The notes beneath the pieces are model-generated. The model was not told the DNA's origin and made no database searches. It saw only the letters and a list, made by a program, of their open reading frames with translations. Positions 37,331 through 51,029 of a DNA stretch of 64,000 nucleotides are shown here, one piece after another; within the stretch, counting starts at the first letter, position 1, and every line of letters begins with the position of its first letter. The DNA is from Sphagnum magellanicum (Eukaryota; Streptophyta; Sphagnopsida; Sphagnales; Sphagnaceae), in assembly GCA_021904315.1 (NCBI GenBank), contig CM038911.1, positions 6,607,390 to 6,671,389 on the forward strand, in the 5' to 3' direction. The translations under genes were made by a program, and so were the position numbers.

Positions 37331-40300
37331 ATGGCGGGGATGTTGACAGAAAATGCTATTGTGGCATTGCATAATGGAGATGTGGATCTACGACCAGTTC
37401 TTCAGGTCAGTGTATGGTTTTGTGTAATATGCATATGTCAATTTTTCTATAGCTGCGGCTTCTGCTTATGAATTCCATCGAAATCTTACAGATTTGTTGC
37501 TTGACTGAAGCTCTTCTCTGCTGCTTAGGCATCCTCCAAACATGCCCATGTTTTTTAGTAGGAGCATATTAAAATCAGAACTTGCTGTGTGATTATAAGT
37601 GAATTGAGTGGTCAGATCTGCTCAAAGCATTTGAGTCTTGTCCCTCTTGTAAAGCTAATCAAAGCCTCCACTTCATGCAGTGATTTCCTGTGTAGGAGAG
37701 TTTGAACAAACCAAAGATTCAAATTTGGAAAAATGGGAACTAATAACACGTGACTGCAAGAAGTGTGTGTTAATTAGGGATGTTTTCAATTGATGATGCA
37801 GGTGATGGACATCCGGCAGATAGGAAATGCACAGAGTACACAGGAGCGTTATCGCCTGCTTCTTTCAGATGGCATCCATTTGCAGCAAGCCATGTTGGCT
37901 ACACAGCTAAATGAGAAAGTCAAGAATAATCTGGCAGTCAAAGGCTCTGTGGTGCAACTTCTTGAATACATCTGCAATACTGTGCAAAACCGAAAGTAGG
38001 TCTTGTCCATCGACTTGTGTATAAATGTGGCTTGTGTTTGCACCTCACTTTGTTGTTCACATGTTTTACTAATTCCTCAGGCTGTGAAAGTGTTGTTTCT
38101 GGTTTCTTTATTTGGATTATGTGTTGCTTTGCAGGATCATCATCATTTTGAACATGGAGATTGTAGCATCTAAAGAGGAGATTGTAGGAAATCCAAAGCT
38201 TTTGGGAGCAGGTCCAGACCAACAAGCAGCAGGACCAGGTTCAAACCCCCAACAGCAGCAGCAGCAGCAGCAGCAGAAGTCCCTTGGAGCCACTGCAGTT
38301 TCAGGTCAGGGCTTGCCTCAACAGGCAGCCCCACACACCAATGCAGGATATAGATCAGATGGTGGAGGTATCAGTCAATCCAATAATGGAAGTTACTCTG
38401 ATGGGCATGGAGGAGGGAGTGCTGTGCCTCAGGCTACAGGAACAGCGAATCCCTACTCTGTGGCAATTTCTGGAGTAAAGACTGACTCTGGTGGCTTCCA
38501 GAGGCCAGCTATGGGTGGAGTAGGTGGGGTTAATAGTCAGCAAGTTCAGCAACAGAACACATATGGAAGACCCAGTGTTGCTCCTCCCTACCAACCTGCC
38601 CCTGTTTATTCAAATAGAGGACCCATTGCCAAGAATGAATCACCTGCCAGAATTGTGCCAATTGCTGCCTTGAATCCATACCAGGGTCGGTGGACTATCA
38701 AAGCAAGGGTGACTGCCAAGAGTGATGTCCGCCGTTTCCATAACGCCAGGGGAGATGGCAAGGTTTTCTCCTTTGACCTTTTGGATGCAGATAATGGAGA
38801 GATTCGAGCTACTTGCTTCAACAATGTTGTGGATCAGTTCTATGACAAAATTGATGTGGGCATGGTGTATTTCATTACAAAGGGTTCTCTAAAGGCAGCA
38901 CAGAAGAATTTTAATCATTTAAAAAATGATTGGGAAATATTTCTGGAGTCATCATCAACAGTGGAGCCTTGCTTCGAGGGAGATGGATCAATCCCTCAGC
39001 AGCAGTTTCACTTCAGGCCTATTGGTGACGTTGAAAATATGGAAAATAATGCAATGGTGGATGTCATTGGAATTGTTGTGTCAATCAATCTCTCAAGTAC
39101 CATTATGCGCAAGAATGGCATTGAGACACACAAGAGAACTTTGCAGATAAAGGATAGATCTGGCCACAGTGTGGAAATCACAATGTGGGGCAGTTTTTGT
39201 CATAAAGAGGGGCAGCAGATACAAGATCTCTGCGACTCTGGCCAGAACCCTGTACTGGCTGTGAAGGCAGGCAGGGTCAGCGATTTCAGTGGCAAGTCAG
39301 TTGGAACAATATCTTCGACACAGCTACTTATAGATCCTGATATACCAGCAGCACATCAGCTTCGGGATTGGTTTGATCGGGAGGGAAGGCATTCAGTTTC
39401 CCAGTCAATTTCTAGGGAAGGTGGTACTGGCATGCGAACTGAGCTCCGCAAAACTGTCTCTGCAATCAAAGATGAAGGACTAGGCAGAGGTGATAAGCCT
39501 GACTGGATAACTGTAAGAGCTACAATCTTCTATATCAAGCCCGACAATTTCTGCTACACTGCCTGCCCACTTGACAATGGTGGTAAGCAATGCAACAAGA
39601 AAGTGACCCAGAATGGTGATGGTACATGGCGGTGTGATAGATGTGATCGCACTGTACCAGAATGTGACTACAGGTCAGTCTTTCGGTTCCTAATTATTCA
39701 AGAGACATTGTCTTGTTGATAACCCTGATGGTTTATTGTATGAGGGGGAGCCTTTGTTTAACCAGAATTGGTAGAACACCACTGTAGGGGCAGGGTATGT
39801 GGAATTGCATGTTCTTCCCATAATATGACAGTGGAGGATGTCACTGAGAGTTTGTCAAATCCTGCAGTGCCTCTTTGGGTTGCTATTCAGAACTTGATCA
39901 ATTGGCTGCAGGTATTTGCTTAACATCCAAGTGCAAGATCATACGGGTCCAACATGGGTTACAGCCTTCCAGGAGGTTGGTGAGGAGATTATGCAACACC
40001 CAGCAAAAGAGCTTTTCTTATGGAGCCAAACTGATAACCAAAAATTCATTGAAGCAATACAGAAGCTGACATTCACAGAGCACCTCTTTAAGCTGAAAGT
40101 GAAAGAAGAGATGTACAATGATGAGCAGCGGTTGAAATCGACAGTGGTTAGAGTAGATCGCATTGACTGGGTTGCAGAGAGTAAGCTCATGATAGATTCG
40201 ATTACAAAGCTTAACCGAGGAGAAGCTATTGATGTCCCAATTGGTAGTGGAATCAATGGTGGTAGTACCTATCCATCTGTAACACCTGGATTTGGTGGGT

Positions 40301-40845
40301 CATTATATGGTACTAGTACTACTAGTGCAGGCATGGAAGGAGGGTTAAGCCGGGATAGTGGATATGGCATGAGTGGTGGTGGATACAGAGATAGTGCTGT
40401 TGGCACTGGTGCCAGTGGACATGGAGGGAGTGGTTTTGCTACTGCTGCTGGGGGATATGGGGCACCTTATGCTAGGAATGCAAATGCAAGCAGCTATGGA
40501 GGAGGTAGTGTTGGCAGTGGCAGTACTCAGTGCTACCTGTGTAAACAGGAAGGTCACTTTGCAAAAGAATGTCCAAATAACTCTAGTGGAGGTCGAACTG
40601 GGTCCACCTATGGTGGCAACAGTGGCTATGGTGGTGCTGGTGGTGGTGGCAGCAGTGGTGGCAGTGTTCAATCAAACAAGTGTTACAAATGTGGGCAAGG
40701 TGGCCACTTTGCCAGGGATTGTCCAAGTCAAGGAGGAGGTGGAGGTGGTGGATATGGTGGGAGAGGCTCTGGTGGAGGTAGAGTCCAAGGTGGAGGGGGT
40801 GGTTATGAGGGGCAAAGAAATGGGGGCTATGGTGGTGGTTATTGA
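37331..40845 (+). CDS. RPA1: Replication protein A 70-kDa subunit (RPA1), CCHC-bearing plant type
   Basis: RPA1 is the large subunit of the trimeric ssDNA-binding protein used in nuclear replication, recombination and repair. Exons: 37331-37405, 37802-37995, 38135-39673 and 39912-40845, all GT-AG, giving 913 aa. The N-terminal domain (1 to ~115) includes PVLQVMDIRQIG and RYRLLLSDG. A linker with nine Gln (129-137, mostly CAG codons) and Gly/Ser/Gln-rich sequence follows. DBD-A is at about 270-365 (NPYQGRWTIKARVTAKSDVR), DBD-B at 385-500 and DBD-C from about 520, with the zinc ribbon CPLDNGGKQCNKK...WRCDRC near 567-600. The exon 3/4 join gives ECDYRYLLNIQVQDHTG. The Gly-rich tail has two CCHC knuckles, CYLCKQEGHFAKECP (810) and CYKCGQGGHFARDCP (860). 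One or more knuckles mark the plant RPA1C/E class, tied mainly to repair and recombination. The frame is intact. Confidence 0.95.
38250..38276 (+). repeat. CAG/CAA repeat encoding nine glutamines in RPA1
   Basis: One CAA followed by eight CAG codons lies in the linker between the N-terminal domain and DBD-A of RPA1. Such tracts often vary in length between individuals. No effect on function is claimed. Confidence 0.9.
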
Positions 40846-40914
40846 GTAGGGTTGCCCCCAATGAAGAATGCCCCTGATATGGTGCTAGTTCTTTGTTTTG
40901 GAGATCACACTGCC

Positions 40915-40920
40915 AATAAA
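40915..40920 (+). terminator. Candidate polyadenylation signal of RPA1
   Basis: AATAAA lies 70 bp after the RPA1 stop codon. It is a canonical signal in a plausible place, but plant polyadenylation signals are loose and the 3' end was not confirmed. Confidence 0.4.
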
Positions 40921-43900
40921 TGCAATCACAGGGGTTATATCTTATAACACACTGATAGAGATTGAGGTGTAGGAGGCAATGGAAGAGGTGTTGCAGGGGT
41001 GTCAGGCAAGTGTGACCAGTGGCACCCACTCAAAACTAGTAGAATTGTTCCTAACTCATTTGTGTCCATATTCAGCAGCTGTCCATTGTGTAGTTGACAC
41101 AGTTGTAGATCAACAGCTGTACATTTAAACTGTACTTTGCAGGAATTTTTTTCTTTTGGTTAGATTGAATATCAATAGATAAGAAATGGCGTTTCAGAGG
41201 TGCTTATTGACAATGCCAAGGGCAGAGCTCAATTTGTGCTTGCAGTTTTCCTGATCGCTGTAACATTCTTCTAGCCATTGTGGCAAATGGAGCAGAGTGT
41301 TTAGGTAGAATTTAATGGATGTAGGTTTTTGCTGTCACGATGAACTTCTATACTGGAAAGCTTGTTGTCACATAGGATCTTGCAATAGGACAACAATTGT
41401 ACTTTATTTGTCAACATTGTTTGCAAAAAGGGTGATGCTCTGACATTTTATGTTATGCCCACACTCGCCATGAAAGTGTTACCTTCAAAGTGTCAATGTC
41501 GAGATTTCTCTGCAATCTCAATAATATAGGTGTAGCACCATAGCTTGCACCATGTAATACATTTATGAGCTCTTAATTTTACTCACATGTATATGCTTGG
41601 GATACATTCTGGATGTTACAAACTCTGTTGGTCAAGTGTCGTGGAAGAAATGCAACTTGAAATCATGCTAGCAATTGCTGTGTGAGTATAATTATTCTCA
41701 ATACTTTATGTAGTTCATCAATGAGGTTGTGTTTTGTATTCATTCAAACTTGTATTATGCATCACTCTAGATTATGATTTAAGCTTTAAAGTAAGGAAAA
41801 TATGTTTGTTTTTAGTGGTATGATCACAAGTATGTATTCACAAGGATGAGGCCAACACGACAAGTTTCCTGACCAGGAAGCTGCAGCTAGGTGGTTGACA
41901 GTCTGAAGTTCAATAAGCACGGACACACAAGCTTTTGAAGAATGCAAACAAGGCAATCCCATGTTACAATGACCATTGAATGTTCAAAAGGTGACTTAAT
42001 ATACCTAAGAATGATATAACTAGTTTTATGCCAACTCTTTTTTATGATCTTCAATTTTCCTTGAAGAGCATGAATTTGTAAGAACTAAAGTTGGATTATC
42101 AAGCTTACTTTTCATTAACAAAATGTTCATTAAATAGATTTGACAAGGAACCCACTTATTGAAAAAAGTGTGAAGATTGTTTCAACTTCAAACTGTGACA
42201 AACTTGACTTCACATACATATACCTTCCAGAGACTCGAGTTCATGGAAAAATTGAAGCAACTCAAATGTTTCTTACACACTAACACAAAGTTACGACTAC
42301 AATTTTCCACTTAGATAAGTAAGGAATGCTATAATTTTTTAGGTAATGTAAATTGATACAAGACTAGAAACTGAAGACGAAACACTATCAAATCTAAGGA
42401 GCAAGATTTGTTCTTCATCTTGGACAAAACCAATGGCTTTCGGTTTCCATTCATTCAAGATTCTATGCACCAACCTAGGCTTTTTCTTGTGTATGGAATA
42501 AAATGTTAGCACCATGATCAATGGTTTCTTGAAGAAATGAACAATTCAAAAAGGGTCCTCAACTTAAGTACCTCTAGAAAAAGACTAATAATCCAAATTA
42601 ATCTTTGAAACATGTTTGCATGAGCTGAAAAGAATGAGACTAAAGTGGGGAATACTAATATTTGGAGTGTGGAACATCACAATCATATTCAAAACCTTTT
42701 GGACTTCCAAGAGACTCAAGCCCTTTGTAATATCTTTATAATTCAAAGTCTTGACTTAAAATTTTTGTGCACTTCCAAGATACTAGGAGAGGAGATCAAA
42801 ATCTTAGATAATAATTGAAGGAAGGCCTTCCATGATGATGAGAGGGAGGTTCAAAATATATGAAAGATCTATCTTATTCATTTTAGAGGAAATTTTGTTT
42901 GAATAATTAAATCCATACTTAGAAACAAAAATTTAGAAGGTTCGATTATTATACAACAATAGTTTATGAATGGATTCAAGACATTGACAGCTTACAAAGT
43001 TGATCAATTCAAATGCACCAATAGGTTTGTCAAATGGAATTAGTTGTAAACTTGTCTATGTAGGGAATAATTTGTGAAAATCACTCCTTGTATATTTTAA
43101 GAATCACATAAGATAAAAGGGCATTTTTAAATATGTTATGAAATAATAATATGTTTTTAAGTTTTTTTTAAATACTATAGGTCTATTTCAAATATGTTCT
43201 CATAATGCATTATAGGCACCTTTTATATGTATATTTTATTTATTTATTTATTTCAATAAGTTGCACCCTATAATTTCTTGCATGCCATTTGCAATAAAAT
43301 GGAAGCAATTCCCCTAGGGGAAGGAATGAAATCTTAAAATCATGGGTGCACACTCATTTTATCCTCATGACTAAAACTAGGGTGTAAAACCTTTGGGTTG
43401 ATCAAGACAAATGACAACCACTCTTATACCACTCATATAACTTACTTTCAATGAATTCATGAAGAACAACTCACATTGAAAAGAATCCATGATAAATTGT
43501 TTCAAATGTTCAAAGGGGATTAGATTTGCTTTGACTCACATTGAACACCACAAATGTTATATTGTTTCAACTGTGCAAGGTCCATGTGGGACTAATAATG
43601 CTTTGAGCCTCAACCATATTGAAAAGATAAAAATGTGTTTCAAACTTCAACCCATGCTGAAAAGACAAATGGTAGATGGAAAATAGTTTTTTCCCAAAAA
43701 CTTTAAAGGATAGAATACTTAGGTGGAAAAAAAAATCGGTTCTATCATGAAAGTAAACTTGACAAAACAAACATAGTGGTAGGTAAGTTACTTGATAAAG
43801 ATTCATAAACAAAAAAGTTTTTTAGATTCTAAACTACTAGCAAAGAAAACTCAAGTTTACATTAATTATAGTAATAAGGTTTGTCAATATGGTAGTGAAT

Positions 43901-44435
43901 ATTCAAACCTACACACAAACCACACATTAAATATATAAGGCTACTATAGAGCCAAAGTTATCACAAATGCATTCTCTAGTAGTATGATTTTGCAAAGTAT
44001 GATCAAATTTTCATTAATTTTTTAAAATATACTATTATAATTAAAGGGACTTAAAACTACAATAGAATGTATTCCATAGCTAAGTAATTAGGTACTACTA
44101 TAATGTCAAAATAAACTAGCACACATGTGCTCTAATGAAAGGTGCACATGTTTTTCCAAATTCTTATCATTTTTAAAAGAAAAATGCAATACAAACTAAT
44201 TTTAAATACTATTAAGACCTCCACACCACATTCAAACCTTTCTCACTTGAACTCTCCAATATTTTCAAATTCAAAAATAGCCCTTCAAAAGTAATTTGAG
44301 GTGACCTTACATATCTCCTAAAAAAATGGCAACCACATGCATCACAATTATTTAAACATCCTTCCAAATCAACCAAAATCCTAAACATTAAATGATTTAC
44401 ATCACAAATGTAGCATTGCACAACTCAGTAATGGA
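40921..44435. other. Region 3' of RPA1, no gene seen
   Basis: The first several hundred bases are less AT-rich and may be RPA1 3' UTR or unique flanking DNA. Beyond about 42 kb the composition becomes AT-rich. A minus-strand frame at 42339-42521 (reading RILNEWKPKAIGFVQDEEQI in its middle) has a protein-like look but matches no family I recognise and is short. Confidence 0.5.
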
Positions 44436-44671
44436 AATCATGTAAAATTCGTTCATTCATAATTTGTATGTTTCACACACTGATAATGTACATTGAAAAC
44501 ACATTTGATGCACAAATTTGTAGGAAACTAAGAAATTCATTTGACATTCATTCATTTATAGGTTCATATTTTATTTTTCAACACGTTTATCTATGTGTCA
44601 AATGTGTTTCAACATATGACATTTGTGTGTAAAATGTACAAACCTATGAATGAACGAACTTCACACAATTT
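44436..44671. mobile_element. MITE-like element with ~40-bp imperfect inverted repeats
   Basis: The left arm GTAAAATTCGTTCATTCATA (from 44442) pairs with the right arm, whose reverse complement reads GTGAAGTTCGTTCATTCATA (ending at about 44664). Both continue into TTTGTA and a TTTCACACA / TTTTACACACA stretch. The element is about 236 bp with no coding capacity. The ends extend weakly to 44436 and 44671. No clean target duplication was identified, so the superfamily is unknown. Confidence 0.65.
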
Positions 44672-46198
44672 TCATTATTAATTCATCCCATGTTAAATTT
44701 GTGATGTAACTCATTCTTCTAAAACACTAATTAAAATAATGAAAACAACTCAATTCCTTTGGTTAAAACAATAGACTAGGTAATGGGTTTTCAACCATTC
44801 CTACTTACTATCAATAATTCAAAATTACCAAATTTCCATAATAAATAATTTAAATAATTTAAAAATTATAATTCTTACATTAACAACATATTGTCACAAA
44901 TGTCCAAGGGTATCATAAATCTAAAAATGCCTCACCTCACATTTAAAATATTGATAAATTAAATTACTTCAAATGTCCAAAGGGAAATAAGGACTATGAA
45001 TGTTTTTGCCAAGGTTATCATATGAAACAATTTTAATTGAAAATTATCACACATGCTTACAAAGTAGACCTTTTGTCCTTGACATATGCCATGAGCCTTT
45101 GTGTGATTGAAAATTTGTCATGAAGTTTTTTTAACTCCATAATCATGACATTGCCATTTGTATCACTTGCCTCAAATTCAACAACATGTTTGGGCTCCCA
45201 ATTAATTAACAATAATTGCAAAAACAACATGGGCCCCTTTCAACATCCAAAGATTAAAAGTGAACGTGGTTGACAAACACTTGGCTAAGATAGGTTGCAC
45301 ACATTTTGTCAAGGTCTTATTCACCAATGCAAAAACTTTATTCAACAAAAACTTTCCTAAATGGGAACACCACTATTGGGTGCAAATAGTATGCAAATTT
45401 GTGGAACCAAATAGACTTAATAGGCTTTTAAAATAGAAAACCTTTAATCACCAACATGATACTCTCCAAGATCCCCTTGTGCACCCCATGGTCATTTGGG
45501 GATGGATTTTGTAAAAGAGAAAAACTTGAAGATAACACTTGGGGTTAAATTCTACCATTTACTAACTAGTTCTTACCCAAGAGGACTTTGGGATGAGAAT
45601 TTGCCTCTTTTGCATACACTTACATAAACCTTTCAATTATAGCTCCACATGTTTCTTAATGGTTGTTATGCCATTAACTTTGTAGTAGGCCTTTGTAACA
45701 CCTAGTGCGTAAAGCTAAAATATTTCAATTGATCATGTCATTGTGACAAATTAAGCATTTGAACTCTTATTTAAATCAATAGGTTGGTTATTGTTCACCT
45801 CAAGAAGGCCCATATGGGTGAATTTATGTTATGAGGCTTCCAAGCCTTTGCTTGCTTCCTTAAACTTTCCCAAAACACTTCTTGCACAACAATTTCATCA
45901 CTACCACTATCGACAACATTTTAAAAAGTGTCTTTTATATTTTGCACCTTGGTTCAATATGTCCCCAAATTACTAACCCAACCATTAGCCTAGGCCAAAA
46001 ATGGTGATGAACAATTTTGGAAATAGAAATTTCGTGCCGCCAATGGGAAGGTTCAACATGCACTCATGATGGGCCCTGGTTTTTTCTTTCTAGGGGGGTT
46101 TGGGGGAGTTATTTTTTGTTATTCTTCCTTGTTCAATCTATGCCCCTCCCATTAGCCCAGGCCAAAAATGGTGACCAACAATTTTGGAAATCAAAAAT
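44672..46198. other. AT-rich intergenic DNA with a local direct repeat
   Basis: No gene is seen. A direct repeat of about 42 bp (cattagcctaggccaaaaat and then ggtgatgaacaattttggaa) starts at 45983 and 46150, the second copy ending just before the CACTA-like element at 46199. Confidence 0.55.
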
Positions 46199-48116
46199 CA
46201 CTATGAAAAATTGTGTATGTTGAAACCACACCACCCTACAACTAAAATTCAAAAAATAATTCATATATAACTATTATGCAACTATCCCCTTAGAAATATG
46301 ATGTATTATTAAATAAATGGCCATGTCAAAAAATCAATTAGTTGTATTATAATTGCAGGTGAGTTGAAAATGGGTCTTTTATATGGTAATATACACATCC
46401 TACATACATAAATAGTCAACCATGTTTGATTTTTTCAATAGTTACATTGTAGTTGCATGTGGCAACTACTTTAAAACTATTGTAAATGTGTCACTAAAGT
46501 AACAACTATGTTACAACTAATGTACAATGTACATACATGTGATAATGCCACATGTTCACATCTCTAACACCCATTATGGGATACATTTGCAACTAGTTTT
46601 CGATTATAATTCCCATTGATACAATTAGTATGGCATTAGAACGCCACTACTAAAATATTGTTATTCAATTATGTTATGACTATAATAAAACTACTTATAA
46701 TTTAATAAGGATACATATTCATCAATTATTTATATCTTCATCGTATGTGTTTCATTTTGAGTGATTTAAAATGTTATGGGAATGTTACTTCAAGTTCTAG
46801 AAATCATCTTTGAACTGGAAAGGAAAATGAATATTGAAAAAATAACAAGAAAATAAATAAGCTTTCCAATTCACAAAACACTTTTTTTTCTTTTTTTTTT
46901 CCTCTTTGGACCCCCCCTACTTTCAAACCTCATAACTCTCTTATTTCTTATTCATTTTAAACAATTTAAAATGTTATAGGAATGTCACCTAAAGTTTTAC
47001 AAATTGTATTTAAACTCTAATAACAACATAAGAACATATAAGGAATTTTGTGGGTGTTTGGGAACTAGCCTTTGTAACATTTGACGGTTTGTTTTTTTTG
47101 AGTTTTTGACCCCTTTTACTTTGAGGGGCCATAACTTTCTCAAATATATTCCATTTTTTATGATTTTTGGTGCACCAAATGTGCCAATAGAAGGGGTTCA
47201 AATTTTGTTTAAATAAAAAAAAACAATGGAACTTTCCCCTTGGATTTGGCCCACCTTGAACGCTTAAATGTTATAGTTACAACTCAATTGCAACTAATGA
47301 ACAACTAAAAGATTTAATCCATATACTTTGTCTTCAAATCCCATGTTACAAACTATATAGGCTTGTTTTCTTATATTCTCACATTAAAATACACATGTCA
47401 TTTTGGGATGAACTTAGAAAAGGTTAACCTAAAGGCAAAACACAAAATATAAAATAAAATTTCATGGTTATTCTTTAGTGCACTTAATTTTTTGCTTTCC
47501 TACCTACTTACTTACCTAGGTAAATAAATAGGTCTTGCTTTTCTACCTACCTTTGTAAGTAGGTAGGTAATGAGGTCCTAGGTAAATACATAGGTATGTA
47601 AATCTTAAGACCTACCAACTTACCTACCTATGGTTATGTACGACCTAATTAACTATTAAAATATTATTTTTATTTTTATTTATTTTTTGATATACAATTA
47701 ATATGCCATGTGGCAATTTTTCAATTGTGCCATGTGTCATAATTTCAAACCATCATTAACAATCATAATGGACAATGCAAATCAATATTTCAAATAATAA
47801 TATTTTTTATGTCCAAAAATCTTCATAATGCCACATGTTAGATTTTAATATATGGATGACAATTAATGACATTAGTATGACATCATGGGTGTAGTTATAA
47901 TGGAGCTACATAATAGTTTAAAATGAATTGTTTTGACTAAGTTGCAATGGAGTTGTAATAAATTGCATTGTATATATGGTGAACCAATTTTGCAATTCAT
48001 GCAACTTGTTCGAAGTAACACTCATCATGTATAAATACAATGAGTTGCAAGTGTTTTTTGCAACTCAAAAATTGAGTTGCGAAGCTTATTACAAAACACC
48101 TTTTTTTCTCATAGTG
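46199..48116. mobile_element. CACTA-like non-autonomous element with AAT target duplication
   Basis: The left end reads CACTATGAAAAATTGTG (46199). The right end, read on the minus strand from 48116, is CACTATGAGAAAAAAAGG, so the first 13 bases match at 12. The three flanking bases are AAT on both sides (46196-46198 and 48117-48119), the duplication size of CACTA/EnSpm elements. Subterminal DNA is rich in CAACTA/AGTTGC words, for example inverted GAGTTGC/GCAACTC copies at 48040-48080. The 1,918-bp interior has no transposase. It carries a ~518-bp segment (46753-47270) that recurs at 60519 and an ACCTA/TAGGT-rich part at 47490-47640. Ends plus matching duplication make this a good call. Confidence 0.75.
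46753..47270 (+). repeat. Dispersed repeat, copy A (inside the CACTA-like element)
   Basis: The segment from cattttgagtgatttaaaat to cttaaatg matches 60519-61040 in the same orientation over its whole length. Shared blocks include ttatttcttattcattttaa and a tttgacccctt...actttg stretch. There are scattered substitutions and small indels, so the copies are old. No coding capacity or known family. Confidence 0.8.
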
Positions 48117-50959
48117 AATACATGTAACCAATGGGTAGATTAAAGCATGCATTCAAAGTGCTTTAATTTTTTCCTTTAAGTTTTGGGTGGGGGTGGGGGA
48201 AGGATTTTTTTCATTTTTCCTTTGTTCCCAACATGTTCCCTTCAAATTCCCAATGGGTTCCCATCAAGTTCCCAATATGTTCCTTAAGTTCCCAATGTGT
48301 TTTTCAAGGGTGTTCCCAATAGCACCTCATTTTAATCCCATATGTTTTGGCCAAAGTCCTCCCCTTCTCACCTATATAGGTGGGCCAAAGGGGTAGGCAC
48401 TCCATTTTTCAATAAAATCTTCTATTTTGGAGGAATCTCCATAGTTTCAAATTTTTCTTGCAATGGGCCGATCAAAATAACTCAATGCAAAAATACAAGA
48501 AAAAGGGGTTGGACTTCTAAGGCACCCCCAACTAATTAATATCAATCACACTATATTATATTATTATATCTTGCCAAGCCCACAAAAACACCACACAAGT
48601 TATTAGTGATCAGTTTGACTTGCACATTAACACTAACATTTGAAGTTGAAGGTTCCATGAAAGCGACAACAAACAATCATGAAAGAAGAAAGTAAAGAAT
48701 CTTGAACAAAAGCACAAAGAAAATAAAAACACCCAATGACAACATCAAACAACAAGGTGACAGAGGAAATAGGTGAAAGAAAGTTAGGCCAATTGGGGAT
48801 AAATGAAATGAGAATTTGGATTACAACAAATTTTTTTTTAATGGCCAAATTTCAACTTGAAAAATATGATTTTGACCTATGCAAAGAATTTTCCATGAAA
48901 AATGGCCCAAATTTTCCAAATTACCAAAGATAAAAATCCAAATTGCTATATTTTTATGATAAGGTCCAATAGGTAGCTAAAAATGTAATTAAAGATCTTT
49001 TTTTCCCAAAAAAATCTAGTATGTAGCACAATTTGGCTAAATTATTTCCTAAATGATTGTTATTTTTGTTGCATCACAATCTTTTAAAAAATTGTTTCCA
49101 ACTAACCAAGTTGGAGACTAGTAATTGTGGAATCCAAATTTCAACAAATTATCATAAAGAAAACATGTAAAAGTTGTATAAGATAACTTCAAATAAATGA
49201 CAAGAAGAAAAACAAGCCACAAGTTAGAACAAAGGTTTCAAGAAAAAGACAATGAAACAACTTTGTTCATTGAAAAACAATTCTCACCTTTGTTTAGGTC
49301 AAACTCAATTGCAATTTCCATACATGAATAAAAGTTAAAAGGAAGTCACCAACATAGAAAATCCTCCTTCACAATGTTGTAAAATTGCATCAAGAACAAA
49401 TCCAAGGAAAAAAGGTGTAGAAATGCACCTATTGACTATTGACTTTCACTTTCTCCATCACATTTAAATGCAACAAATGTGAAAAAACCTACACCACAAT
49501 TGAATGATTTTCAAAAATGTAACAATTTAGGTTTTGAGCAAACAACCTTCGTTGATTTTTGGGGTCATGGTGGAAGCAAGCCCAAATACAAGGAATTATT
49601 TCATGTTGAATTAGAATAAAGGTGGGTATTAGGAATTTGAAATTTGCCAAGGTGGGGTCAAAATGGTTATTTGACAAATTGATTCCTACATGTTATATAT
49701 TTATATAGTTGATAAAAAAAACTAGCCGAAATTTGGTCGAATCAAATATTTGCCCAACATTTGAATGAACCAACACCCACTAGCATACCATCCACTAAAT
49801 GTCCATTATGATTTGATTGTGAATATATACCAAGGTGAAACCATATATTAATTCATTTGACTTCCGTAACCCACAATCAAATGTGCAAAATAATTAATTT
49901 TAGAGGTAACTTCGACATTCTAAAATTAAAAACATTATCATCAAAACATATTAAAAAAATGTGTAATATTAATATAATTTTTGACATGAAAACATGAAAA
50001 ACAAAACACTAGTTACAAGTCCTATGGTCCTATCTTTGTGAATGTACCCATTTATCAACCATCTTCATTCCTATGATTAATGACAAGGTCATCAATCGAT
50101 CAACCTACTTACATGAAGTCCACAATGGGATTGGAGCAAGGCCCACAACAATGCAAGTGATTATTTGATTTTATGAATTTTTTTCTTACCACTTAACATG
50201 CAAATCAGAATAGAAAGCCATTAATGTGATGATCTTAATGTTTAACTAAAAGAACTCAAGAATATGACACAAGTTTTCATGTATTATTGTTACATGTTAT
50301 TGGCAAGTTCTATGTGCCCTATTTCGGCCACAACTCCATTTGTGCAAACTTGTTCAACATGCCATCTTATAAATATCATATGACAAGATGATGGCATGTT
50401 TTTTTATTTTGCTTGTAATATCACAACACCTTGTGTTTTGGATGTCAATGTGAAAGGTCGGATTGTGCCTAATGAAGGGAGCTTATCACATGTTCATGTC
50501 ACTATGAAAAAAATTTCAATTCAGCCTTTGATTGGTTTAAATGAGGTGACGTTGTTATCCATGCATTCGGAAAACAAATTGATTGTTGTCCATTTGCTGA
50601 AGGCCATTTGAATTCATGGTTCATTGTCCCTCACCGTAATCAATGATTTCACTAGTTTTCATGAACATATTAGAGATTGAGACATAAGTTTTATTGCATA
50701 AATTTTTAGTTAAATCAGCTATTTTGTTCAATTTTTTCAATAAATAATTTTTTTGGTGAATCATCACATCCATGTTCATATGTGTACAAATCAACATACA
50801 TGTACATGTTTTATTCAATTGGGTTTTTTAGTAAGCTTAATTCCTAACCATATTGTTGTAAATATTTATAAATCAATGTACATGTATATCATTCAAACTT
50901 TATGTTAACCTTGTTTTGAAAACATAATATATACATTGCAATTTACCATTTAAAAATAT
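48117..50959. other. AT-rich intergenic DNA, no gene seen
   Basis: A cluster of gttcccaa/ttcccaat words at 48215-48320 resembles the composition of 26690-27060. A frame at 50396-50611 ending just before the OTU-like sequence may belong to the 5' part of the Helitron relic but has no recognised domain. Confidence 0.5.
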
Positions 50960-51029
50960 ATTTTATATTTACTTGAAGTAGATTTCTTGGAATGTAACCA
51001 AAAATATGAATAGTATAAATGAAACACTT

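Noticed and set aside
40345-41029. His- and Thr-rich frames antisense to, or shifted within, the RPA1 Gly-rich tail
   Set aside because: They are products of the GGT-rich repeats encoding the RPA1 tail.
47490-47640. ACCTA/TAGGT-rich DNA as interstitial telomeric repeat
   Set aside because: The plant telomere unit TTTAGGG is not present in tandem; these are irregular ACCTA words.
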